In this document: piece by piece, positions 9,472 to 17,056 of the stretch
Layout: each line of letters opens with the position of its first letter
How positions within the stretch are numbered: the first letter of the stretch is position 1
NCBI GenBank assembly: GCA_023150945.1
Contig: JAKLJX010000008.1
Span: 1-64,000, forward strand
Direction: 5' to 3'
Length of the DNA stretch: 64,000 bases
Source of the DNA: a bacterium
Lineage (GTDB): Bacteria; Zhuqueibacterota; Zhuqueibacteria; Zhuqueibacterales; Zhuqueibacteraceae
The notes under the pieces: generated by a model
What the model was told of the DNA's origin: nothing
Database searches by the model: none
The model's input: the letters and a program-made list of their open reading frames with translations, nothing else
Translations under genes and position numbers: made by a program

Positions 9472-10032
9472 CTACTCCGCGCTCTGCCGCAAGCTGACCT
9501 GCTCGCCCTGCTCGTTGATCAACACCAGCGTGGCTTTGCCCGAGGCCTCGGCAACGATCTGGAACCGGAACGACGAGGGTTGCAGTTCATTCTCCGCTGC
9601 CAGCCACTGCTCTTCGCGCGCAGCGATGCCGCCGCATTGCGTGTAGTCCGTGCCGGTGAAGGGATTGAGCACGATTTGTGATTCGCCGGCGATGATCGTT
9701 CCTTCTTGATAGAAGAAATAGGTGATGGCCTCCTCGCCGGCGCCGACGCACTCGCCGCCGCCCAGCGCATACCTGCCATCCGCTTGCACGGCCAGAAACA
9801 AACCGGTGCCCTTGGGCGCACGCCATTGCTGCGCCTCGGAATTGTAGAAATTCGCGGCAGTGATGGAGCCGTTGCTCCACCGGCCCACCAACGCGGCCGG
9901 CACCTCAAGTCGCGAGTTGGCCGGCCCGCTGCTTTCCGTCACTCCGGCAGCAGCCGTGGCGGGTTGCTTGCCGCCAGCCAGCACCGGCGCGAGGCTGATT
10001 CCGATGATCAAGAGGGCGATTGCTTTCTTCAT
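9472..10032 (-). CDS. Small secreted protein of unknown function
   Basis: A 186-residue protein with a clear signal peptide (MKKAIALLIIGISLAPVLAG) and AAGGAA upstream of the ATG. The mature part includes LVGRWSNGSITAANFYN followed by tryptophan- and glycine-rich strands. This resembles small lipocalin-like 'W-x-G-x-W' folds that report on whether a sample or field is present, but I cannot name the family. It lies 60 bases upstream of the cytochrome c gene and is probably in the same transcript. Confidence 0.7.
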   Translation of the reverse strand: MKKAIALLIIGISLAPVLAGGKQPATAAAGVTESSGPANSRLEVPAALVGRWSNGSITAANFYNSEAQQWRAPKGTGLFLAVQADGRYALGGGECVGAGEEAITYFFYQEGTIIAGESQIVLNPFTGTDYTQCGGIAAREEQWLAAENELQPSSFRFQIVAEASGKATLVLINEQGEQVSLRQSAE

Positions 10033-10630
10033 GGCATGTTCCTTTTCTTGAGATTCACGGAGGCGCCTTCACTGGGCGGCGCGGCCGTGCTGTTTGAGAA
10101 TTTTCGCGGTTGCGCACGCAGAGGCCTTTGCCAGTCTGCGTGATTGACTTCGCCAACCGGTCATTCAAGGGAGATGCCAAAGCCGCAGCGGGGGAAAATG
10201 GCGGGGCTAAGAATCAGCAAACAAAAGAATTACGGCCATGCGCCCAGCGCCAGTGCACCGGCGGATTTTGACGCAGATTCTTCGATGAAATGAACGAGAA
10301 TTTTCGCGGGGTGTTTTTGTTGAGGGAAGGTTCGATGAAAACCACGAGGAAATGGGGCCATTGCGCGCGGGCAATGACTTCACAGAGTCATGCGCGGCAA
10401 GGTCGGTTGGTTGCGGTCACCGGCTGTCCCCATTCGCCGGGCAAATCCGATTCACGACTTGATCTTGTGCGGGTGACACTCCAAGCTGCGCTGCCGCGCC
10501 GCGCAAACGCGAAGTGAAACTGCGCCTGCTTGCTCCGCGAACCCCGCGGCGCGGCGGTGAGCTGTTAGCGATTTCTGTTTGGGAAAATGCTCCTGCAACG
10601 GCTTGGCCGTTGCCGCCAAGTTTCAGCATC

Positions 10631-10665
10631 CTTGGCGCAGCCGAGGTTGGAACACTTTCGGACAG
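10631..10665 (-). repeat. Short interspersed repeat B, copy 2
   Basis: Reverse-complement match of 5990–6025, sharing the CTGTCCGAAA, GTTCC and CCTCGGCTG blocks. Upstream at 10570–10620 lies further inverted text (GCAACGGCTTGGCCGTTGC), itself a palindromic hairpin. Confidence 0.5.
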
Positions 10666-10689
10666 AAACGGACTACAACGTTAGGTCGA

Positions 10690-10920
10690 ATTCAAGGCAC
10701 AGACAAACAGCCCCACGGAGGCGAAATGTAGAAGCGAAGGGCAACGCCCTGGAAAGCCGGCAATCATGCGATATCACCAATCCCTAACGGAGCGCCATAA
10801 TACTACGTCAGGAAGGCCTCCCCTTGTTGGCCAGGTACGTTGGGTTCTATCGGTTCCCAGCGTGCTGCCCGTGGGCTACTACATGCAACCCGGTTGGGGT
10901 CCAGCGGCCCCTTTGAAGAA
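10690..10920. other. Hairpin-rich noncoding block, possible structured RNA or repeat
   Basis: Several short perfect hairpins occur close together, including GGGCAACGCCC and GCCCGTGGGC, and GGCC pairs flank CTCCCCTTGTT. The block is GC-balanced, ends in CCCGGTTGGGGTCC and has no conserved open frame. The orientation of any transcript cannot be decided. It resembles interspersed noncoding repeats of environmental bacteria rather than a known Rfam-type RNA that I can name. Confidence 0.35.
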
Positions 10921-10969
10921 GACAGAATGTCCTTAACGTTGCAGCACTAACGATCGCCCGCCAATACGC

Positions 10970-11542
10970 TCAACCAGCGCTCTCATAAGCCTGCTTGATC
11001 CAGCCAAGCAATTCCTGGTCAACTTCCCTGGCCTCGGTGAGATTGACTTTGTATTGACACATACCACCCGGCGGCAGCGCCAGCAGGCGCGCCGTAGCTT
11101 TGACGCCCTTCATGTTCAAGCCGACTTCGAAGCGCGTGTTGGTGGCCGGGCCGAGCATGACGAACTGCTTCTTGCGCCGCAGGCTGACATACGCCTTCTT
11201 TGGCGCGATTTCGAACTCGCCGAATTTGCTGATCGCCGCCATCAGCTTGTCATGAATGGGGCGAAAATGCGCCTTGGCGCCGGAATAGATGGCGTCTATC
11301 GCTGCGCCAGGCGAAGCGCTGCTCGCTGGCGCGGCGGGCTGCGTGGATTTCATGTACAAATGCACGACGGTGTTGGCATCGCCATGGCCCATGCCGAGAT
11401 CTTGCTTGAGCAGATCGCGCATTTCGCCGTGCTTCGTCAGGCCGCTTTTTTTGAGGAGCGCGTAGAGCTGGCTCAGCGTCTTGCCGGTTTTGGTTTGAAT
11501 GTTCTTGAGTTGGGTTTCCAAAGCCTTGTCGACGATACTCAT
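10970..11542 (-). CDS. DUF4287/DUF5655 family protein
   Basis: A 190-residue cytoplasmic protein. The start at 11542 (MSIVDKALETQLKNIQTKTG) has AAGGAG upstream; the frame extends 16 codons further without support. Residues 1–65 match the DUF4287 helical domain (KHGEMRDLLKQDLGMGHGDANTV). Residues 90–190 match DUF5655 (FEIAPKKAYVSLRRKKQFVM, then RFEVGLNMKG). Such two-domain proteins are common small proteins of unknown role, possibly in nucleic-acid or stress biology. It stands alone between two repeat-bearing gaps. Confidence 0.85.
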   Translation of the reverse strand: MSIVDKALETQLKNIQTKTGKTLSQLYALLKKSGLTKHGEMRDLLKQDLGMGHGDANTVVHLYMKSTQPAAPASSASPGAAIDAIYSGAKAHFRPIHDKLMAAISKFGEFEIAPKKAYVSLRRKKQFVMLGPATNTRFEVGLNMKGVKATARLLALPPGGMCQYKVNLTEAREVDQELLGWIKQAYESAG

Positions 11543-12228
11543 GAGGGCTCTCCTTGAAAAGGATTGGGAAAAGCAAAAGACCGTTTTCAAATCTATTAAG
11601 CGTTTCCGCCCATGTCTTTAGCCTGATCGATTCACAAACCGGGAACTGCGCAGCCGCGCAGGGCGCAAAGTAGCCGCAGAGAGTTTTGGCAGCGTGAGAA
11701 TGATTCGATTTGATTCAGTATCGAACTTTGAGAGTATCTGAGCACCAACTGCCGGGCAAGCCAACAAATGAACTCTTGATCTCTGCGAACTTGGTGACTT
11801 CGTGGTCTTCCTGACGGATTATGCCATGAGGCGCGCAAAGTCAGAATAAAATTCTGAAAGATTCTTGCCCACAAAGCGACCGCTTGCAGCGCGGAGACAC
11901 GGAGAGTGCGAAGTTTCAAAATCAAGAGCGTCCTTCTTCGCGATCTTCGCGGTGAGCCTTTGAGGTGAATGACACGGCAGTGTGCCTCAATCCTCACAGG
12001 ATCCTTACTGGATGACAGCGCTGGTGGATACGTCGTGCGAGACAACAGTGTATGAATCGGGCTTATTGCTGTCCGCGGCTTCAGATTTCAGCTTGTCTGA
12101 AATCTGGCGTAGCCATTTAGGCCTGAATCATAGACAAAGAAAACCGCCAAGGCGCTTGGGATGCGAAGCACTTTTCTCGCTTGAGGAGCAGAAAGTTTGT
12201 CCATTCGGGTCTGCTCCTGATCGCTCAC
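11543..12228. other. Intergenic region with interspersed repeat A
   Basis: This 686-base gap has no convincing gene. It contains decayed inverted text of the GCGCAGGGCGCAAAG and CTTCGCGATCTTCGCGGTG kind, repeat A copy 2 (11826–12120), and a similar pair of arms at about 12130–12290 that runs into the 3' end of the next gene. Confidence 0.5.
11826..12120 (+). repeat. Interspersed repeat A, copy 2
   Basis: Same orientation and block order as 8452–8690. The first block is GGCGCGCAAAGTCAGAATAA and the last is TTTCAGCTTGTCTGAAATCT. The internal spacing is about 60 bases longer than in copy 1, so one copy has an insertion or deletion. Confidence 0.6.
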
Positions 12229-12684
12229 TCAATTTTTGCGCCTTCTTGGCGCGCTTTGCGCCTTCGCGGTTTTCTTTTGATCAAGTCCACTTCCTGGCGA
12301 CCTCAGCGCCGCCTGCAATTTTTTCGGCGCGATCATCCGCCAGGCCTGGCGGATGAGAAAATCCAGCTCGCGATCTTTCACCCGCGCCAGCTCGACGCCG
12401 ATCCAACCGCGCACGCCCACATAGGGTGGCTTGAAGTATTTCTCCGGCGAGGCGGCAATCACCATTTCCTGGATGCCGATGGGCGCCGGCAGCCACACGG
12501 CGAGGTGGCCGTCGTGGTGATGATCGTCGGCAAACATGCAAAAGACTTTCTTGGCGACGAAGAACGTCGGCTCGCCATGCGAGAGTTTTTCGGTGCTCCC
12601 GGGCAGGCTGGCGCAAATGCGGCGCACGCGTTGCAGGTGTGTTTGGCTCGTTGCAGAGTGAAGTTTTTTTGTTGGAGGCTTCAT
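12229..12684 (-). CDS. MmcQ/YjbR family DNA-binding-like protein
   Basis: A 151-residue protein from the ATG at 12684 ([12 protein letters not shown]). The frame continues upstream into the preceding gene, so the internal start 13 bases after that gene's stop is preferred. Family hallmarks are visible: [36 protein letters not shown] and [19 protein letters not shown]. The YjbR fold is found in small proteins suggested to bind DNA, but the biological role is undefined. The C-terminal tail ([15 protein letters not shown]) is translated from repeat-like intergenic text, so the natural C-terminus may have been replaced. Confidence 0.85.
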   Translation of the reverse strand: MKPPTKKLHSATSQTHLQRVRRICASLPGSTEKLSHGEPTFFVAKKVFCMFADDHHHDGHLAVWLPAPIGIQEMVIAASPEKYFKPPYVGVRGWIGVELARVKDRELDFLIRQAWRMIAPKKLQAALRSPGSGLDQKKTAKAQSAPRRRKN

Positions 12685-12697
12685 CAAATACCGCCGG

Positions 12698-13132
12698 TCA
12701 ACCTGAGTACGCGGCTTCTTCGCGCGCGTCCGTGCGACTCTCGAAGAAGAGATTATAGCCATCGGGGTCCGTCACTTGTGTGACCCACATGGCGTTGCCG
12801 ACGAAAGGCTTTTTCGCCTTGATTCCCCGTGAGATGAAGTCGTGATAAATTGCCAGGGCGTCTTTGCAGATGAAGTAGATTGATACCCCCACTCCCACCT
12901 TGCCTTCCGGCGTCCAGGAATCATGCCCGTCCTTGCGGAACTCTTGCAGCATCAGCGCCGCGGCGCCAAGCTCGAGCCGGCACCAGCGGAGCTTGCCCTC
13001 GTCGATCCATTTGGTCGCCATTTTGAAGCCGAGGCCGTCGAGGTAAAAGCGAAGAGATTTTTCCATATCGGCCACCGCAAAAAACGGCACGGCCTGCTGG
13101 ACGTTCGTTTCGGGCTTCGTTTCAGGTTCCAT
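12698..13132 (-). CDS. VOC (glyoxalase/bleomycin-resistance) family protein
   Basis: A 144-residue single-domain protein with the VOC fold signature: [20 protein letters not shown] at the N-terminus, [16 protein letters not shown] in the middle and [14 protein letters not shown] at the C-terminus. His/Glu metal positions are partly kept (final E in FFES). The specific substrate cannot be told. It is followed 13 bases later by the MmcQ/YjbR gene, forming a two-gene unit. Confidence 0.88.
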   Translation of the reverse strand: MEPETKPETNVQQAVPFFAVADMEKSLRFYLDGLGFKMATKWIDEGKLRWCRLELGAAALMLQEFRKDGHDSWTPEGKVGVGVSIYFICKDALAIYHDFISRGIKAKKPFVGNAMWVTQVTDPDGYNLFFESRTDAREEAAYSG

Positions 13133-13376
13133 TGTTCGGTTTCCTATTCAGGATGTTTGGAAAAGGGAGGTGGAACTGAAATGCGCACGCACTCCGCCCC
13201 GCGTCCGCAAGCTGCAAGAGGCGGAGCGGGGGAGTCGCAAAGACGCAGAGAATGCGCAAAGAGAAATTTTTTCATTTCGATGAAAGTTCAATTTCTTTGA
13301 GCAAAAGACCCGTTTTGATTTTCTTTGCTTTGCCTGAGCGACTCTGCGCCTTTGCGTGAATGACTTTGCGTTTATT

Positions 13377-15266
13377 TCAACTCGCGCCCTGCCACTCCGC
13401 CACCTCGCGAACGCCGAACCTCTTCATCGGCGAATCACCCGGCGCCCTGCCCAAGATGCCGCAGATCAGGCGATAAAAGCCGTCACTTTTCTCATTTTCC
13501 CAATCGCGCATATCCACCCACAAGGTTTGACGAACAAAAAGCGGCAGTTCGGGCGTCTCTTCGACTTTGGGCAAAATCACTGGAATCATTCGCGCTGTCC
13601 CGCTCGCCCATTTCTCCACGTAAGCTCTGATCTCCAAAATGTGCCATTTGCCAATATCCGCTGGCCCAAAACACAGCGCCGCGCACGGAATGGTTTTGAT
13701 GGCCTGCTCCAAAGCCTCTGAAATCGTATCGCCCGGAGTAAGATTCCATCTATCCAGCCACGGACGAATTCCCACCTTGAGCAATTGCTTCGCGATTTTC
13801 TCCACCGCTGCTTTGTCTTTCGAATTATGGCTCAGGAACACGTCGAATTTTCCTTCTGCTTCCTTAGCCTTGATGACCAACCCGGCGGTCATGCGCTGGC
13901 GGCCAGCTTTGGCATCCGTGCCAATCTTTGCTGCCACCGATTCCGCTGCGGCAGTTGGCTCGGCCAGCAGATTGATGAGCGGGGTCTTCTGCTCGCAATA
14001 AGGGCAAAGCAAATTTTTCTTTCGCGCTGCAAGTCTCGCTTTCACGAGATCGTCGGCGAAGGGCTTGCGGCACTCCGCATTGATGCAGTGATAGTCATGC
14101 CGCTTGCTCACGCTGCCTGGCGTGCTCTTCGACTCCAAATGCTTGCTGACGAATTCGAGGAAGCCCTGCCGGACGTTTGCCGGTGTTTCGCCATCGAAGA
14201 ACAACTCCAGTTCGCCTTGACCGCGGCCGTGGTCGCGCAGACGGACGAGGCAGCGCCCGCCCGCATCTGGCCGGTAGGCGGCAGCGTCCTGAAAGAACTC
14301 CCGCTTCTTGAAGCCCTCGTAATGCGCGAGCTGCGCGATGAGCGTCGCATAAATACTTCGCACCGGCCCGCTGAACGCGAACGCCACGCCGAGAGCCGCC
14401 GCGCCCGGAAACCTCAGCTCCGCCGTGCATTGCGAGGGGAACACCACGTAATCTTCACCCTTGATGGTCTCGCGCAGCGCCAGATCGCGTGATAACAATT
14501 CCTCCAACACATACCACAGCAGATGCCGCTCGGACTCGGGATCGGCAATGCGCTCGTCTTTGTCGAGCTTGAAGCTCCCCTCGCGCACGCGCGATTCGAG
14601 CAGATGCCCAGGCCCGTCGGGTTCGTCTTTCGCGGCCACTAACAGCGCGCTCGAATACGCATCCACTCGCGTGGGGTCGAGCAGCGCCAAGCTTTCCGGT
14701 TGCGGCGCCGCGCCCGTAGTGTGAAAAACCAGCAAATCCACCGCGTCCGTCGCTTCGAGACGTTGCAGGTGCGCGATGAATTCCTCCAAAGGAAGCTTCT
14801 TGCCAAAGTACGAGCTAAAGCCCTCGTGCAGCTCCGCGATGGTAAACAATCTGGCGGGCGCGGCCTGTTGACCGGCCTTCGCCTCCGCGCCGCCTTTCTC
14901 GCCCTTCAATCTCGCCACATAATCACGCAGGGCCGCCAGCGTATCGGTCGTGGTCACCTTCGGCACTTCGTTCCAGGGAATGCCTTGGCGAATGGCCGCC
15001 AGCAAGTCATCGCAGCCCTCGCCGGTGCTGGCGCTGGTGGGAATGAACTGCGTAAAGCCGTGCTCGCGGGCAAAGGCTTCGATGCGCTCTTTGCTCGCCG
15101 GCAGACCGCCCACGTCGATGCGCGCGGCCACGAGCAGCTTCTTGAGCTTCGTGTTCGTAGCCGCCTGGTCGAGCACCTGCGACCAATAAGCCGCGCCCTC
15201 GAAGGGATTCGTTTCGTTGCGGCAATCAAACAGCACGCAGGCCAGAGCCGCGCCTTCCATGCTCAA
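13377..15266 (-). CDS. TIR-domain protein with an N-terminally truncated Ras-like GTPase
   Basis: 629 residues. Residues 1–105 look like the second half of a Rab/Ras-like GTPase, with LACVLFDCRNETNPFEG, the G4-like AARIDVGG and the G5-like TSASTGEG. The P-loop, switch regions and DxxG motif are absent. Residues 150–390 are an unassigned middle region. A zinc-ribbon-like pair (CINAEC, CPYC) lies near 395–430. Residues 472–605 are a TIR domain (KFDVFLSHNSKDKAAVEKIA) with a Glu at the position of the NADase catalytic residue (GKWHILEIRAYVE). Its start (TTG 15266, or ATG 15260) overlaps the TPR gene's stop by 4 bases. Full-length relatives, as I know them, carry WD40 or a complete GTPase in front of this part, so this copy seems decapitated, yet it may still be translated by coupling. 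Confidence 0.75.
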   Translation of the reverse strand: MSMEGAALACVLFDCRNETNPFEGAAYWSQVLDQAATNTKLKKLLVAARIDVGGLPASKERIEAFAREHGFTQFIPTSASTGEGCDDLLAAIRQGIPWNEVPKVTTTDTLAALRDYVARLKGEKGGAEAKAGQQAAPARLFTIAELHEGFSSYFGKKLPLEEFIAHLQRLEATDAVDLLVFHTTGAAPQPESLALLDPTRVDAYSSALLVAAKDEPDGPGHLLESRVREGSFKLDKDERIADPESERHLLWYVLEELLSRDLALRETIKGEDYVVFPSQCTAELRFPGAAALGVAFAFSGPVRSIYATLIAQLAHYEGFKKREFFQDAAAYRPDAGGRCLVRLRDHGRGQGELELFFDGETPANVRQGFLEFVSKHLESKSTPGSVSKRHDYHCINAECRKPFADDLVKARLAARKKNLLCPYCEQKTPLINLLAEPTAAAESVAAKIGTDAKAGRQRMTAGLVIKAKEAEGKFDVFLSHNSKDKAAVEKIAKQLLKVGIRPWLDRWNLTPGDTISEALEQAIKTIPCAALCFGPADIGKWHILEIRAYVEKWASGTARMIPVILPKVEETPELPLFVRQTLWVDMRDWENEKSDGFYRLICGILGRAPGDSPMKRFGVREVAEWQGAS

Positions 15267-16465
15267 TTACTAAGCTTTTTATGAAGCCACTCGATAATCT
15301 CGTTTGTCCCTTCCGGAGGATCAGGACTCTCAGCCAATACAGTAATATACAACCGCAGTTCACGAATAACATCTTTGGAGGGAAATGAGCGATATCCATC
15401 TTCCATGTAACGTTTTGCATCACTTACGTTGCCCTTCCCTAAATTCGCCCATCCTAAAGTATAAAAGTCATGACTATGGGTTGAGCCAGCGTCAATTCGC
15501 TTTTTGCAAAGTTTTTCTGCTTGTTCGAAGCAAGAAATTGATTTGTCTTTTTGATTAAAATATCGATAAATGGTTCCCAAATGTAAGTAAGGAGCGGGAT
15601 ATTCTGGATTAACATCTATGCACGACAGGAAAGTTGCTTCAGCTTTTTCGTATTCCTTTTTTCCCACATAGATTTCTCCCAGATTGTTTAATGTTTTAAA
15701 ATCATCAGGCAAAAGATCAAGAGCCTTCTTCATGTTCATTTCAGCTTCGCTTAGCCTGTTCATCATGAAGTAGACAGCGCCAAGATATCTGAAAGCTCTG
15801 GGATTATTTGATTTGATTTCTATAGATTTTCTAATTTCTGAAATTGCTTTCGTATAGTTCGCTTGATCTTTGTATACTTCGCCCTGAAGCAGATGCACAT
15901 CGGAACGCAGTTCATTGTCTGTATCTTTGACCATTTCTAGTGCTCTCATGATCTCCCTATGGGCTTCTTGAATTTGACCAAGATTTTTAAAGGCCCTTGC
16001 TTGCGAGAGATAATTAAGACATAGTATCAAATTTCTACTTTCATTCAATACTTGGCCTCGAACCTCTCCAATCTTCTTAATCGCATCTTCCATTTGATTC
16101 AACTTTATTTCCATCTCTTTCTCCTTCGAACGGACAGCGTTAAACTCTCTCAATCCTATAAAGCCTGCGACGGCAATCCCTATCGTAGTTATTGCCAAAA
16201 GAGCCGCCATCCATTGAATGAGAATATTCGCAATATCAACTTTGTGCTGTGCTGTTTGTAATATGTTCATCGACAATTGATCATCAATACTATTTAGCTT
16301 TTTATCGATTGCTGAGTAGTTCGTGTTTATTTGCTGCCGAAGACTATCGATTGTTTGTTGCATTTGTATTAACTGTTCCTTGTCGGACAAAGGCTTTTGT
16401 TGAGCAAAACACAGATGTGTCATCAATATGATGATGAGACCAGCAATAAGTGCACGTCTTTGCAT
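15263..16465 (-). CDS. Membrane-anchored TPR protein of the TIR locus
   Basis: 400 residues from the ATG at 16465 (GAGG upstream); the open frame reaches 16660 but that part overlaps the TIR gene and looks non-coding. The N-terminus has a signal or signal anchor (ALIAGLIIILMTHLCFAQ). Residues 25–80 are coiled-coil-like (QQTIDSLRQQINTNYSAIDK). A membrane helix lies at about 82–103 (WMAALLAITTIGIAVAGFIG), followed by a second coiled coil. Residues 130–390 contain at least four tetratricopeptide repeats (NPRAFRYLGAVYFMMNRLSE, FKTLNNLGEIYVGKKEYEKA). The gene is strikingly AT-rich compared with its surroundings. It follows a TIR gene by 52 bases and overlaps the next TIR gene, pointing to one operon in which it might scaffold or sense for the TIR proteins. 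Confidence 0.8.
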   Translation of the reverse strand: MQRRALIAGLIIILMTHLCFAQQKPLSDKEQLIQMQQTIDSLRQQINTNYSAIDKKLNSIDDQLSMNILQTAQHKVDIANILIQWMAALLAITTIGIAVAGFIGLREFNAVRSKEKEMEIKLNQMEDAIKKIGEVRGQVLNESRNLILCLNYLSQARAFKNLGQIQEAHREIMRALEMVKDTDNELRSDVHLLQGEVYKDQANYTKAISEIRKSIEIKSNNPRAFRYLGAVYFMMNRLSEAEMNMKKALDLLPDDFKTLNNLGEIYVGKKEYEKAEATFLSCIDVNPEYPAPYLHLGTIYRYFNQKDKSISCFEQAEKLCKKRIDAGSTHSHDFYTLGWANLGKGNVSDAKRYMEDGYRSFPSKDVIRELRLYITVLAESPDPPEGTNEIIEWLHKKLSN

Positions 16466-16517
16466 CTTCAACCTCAAGAAGATAGAATGTTTATTCTCGC
16501 AATTCGTTGATTTGGTG

Positions 16518-16961
16518 TTATGCGAGTTGAATGGTCTTTTCTGCAACCTGCTCGCTCGCGGCTTTTGCTTCGAGCAGCTTCGGATATTGCTGCTCACGGT
16601 CTTGCGAGAGCCAGTTGATGTAAAGGAATTGCGCCAGCGAACCTTTGATGGGAGCGTCATCGAGCCGCAGGGGAATGAAGCGGCGCTCCTGGTTCAGCGG
16701 GTTGCGAAACCGGCAGGTGCCGGCCTCCAACTGCGCCCAGTCGGAGCCGAACGCATTTGCCGACATGCAGAGCACGAGCACGCGCGAGCTTTCCAGCCCC
16801 TCCTCAATCTTCGCCGGAATGCTGTCGCCGGGCTTCAGCTCCCACTCGTCGAACCAGACGCGCAGCTTGTCATTCTTCAGCCGGTTTGCCAACTCGCGAA
16901 CAATCGATTTGTCCTTCGCGCTGTGGCTGAGGAAGACGTCGTATTTGAAATCGTTGGGCAT
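16518..16961 (-). CDS. Stand-alone TIR-domain protein
   Basis: 147 residues from MPNDFKYDVFLSHSAKDKSI at 16961; 12 upstream codons are open but unsupported. It is almost entirely one TIR domain. The BB-loop-like DEWELKPGDSIPAKIEEGL and the SDWAQLEAGT segment with a candidate catalytic Glu are intact. It is nearly 90% identical to the first 135 residues of the neighbouring 17057–18358 protein, and similar at DNA level, so one arose by tandem duplication. It lacks that protein's C-terminal extension, ending instead in a short Ala/Glu-rich tail. By family knowledge it would be a TIR-type NADase or signalling adaptor; the activity is inferred. Confidence 0.85.
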   Translation of the reverse strand: MPNDFKYDVFLSHSAKDKSIVRELANRLKNDKLRVWFDEWELKPGDSIPAKIEEGLESSRVLVLCMSANAFGSDWAQLEAGTCRFRNPLNQERRFIPLRLDDAPIKGSLAQFLYINWLSQDREQQYPKLLEAKAASEQVAEKTIQLA

Positions 16962-17056
16962 AGGGTGTCTCTTGCTTGACCGTTCGTCCCATGTCAAGAC
17001 GCGAAAAACATTTCAGCTCTATGCAGCCTTTACAAGCCAGTCGCAAAAAAGCAAAT

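Larger units (their letters stand above)
10033..10969. other. 937-base intergenic region with noncoding repeats
   Basis: No frame in this gap has both a plausible start and a recognisable protein. It contains repeat B copy 2 (10631–10665) and a compact block of small hairpins at about 10690–10920, described separately. The rest (10033–10560) shows nothing definable. Confidence 0.5.

Noticed and set aside
13190-13370. Pair of CGCAGAG/CTCTGCG arms as a terminator between VOC and TIR genes
   Set aside because: The arms are imperfect and there is no T-run; they look like decayed interspersed repeat text and are mentioned only under repeat A.
16465-16660. Upstream extension of the TPR protein (65 extra residues)
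   Set aside because: It overlaps the TIR gene, is basic and non-family-like, and the ATG at 16465 has a ribosome-binding site and gives a signal peptide.
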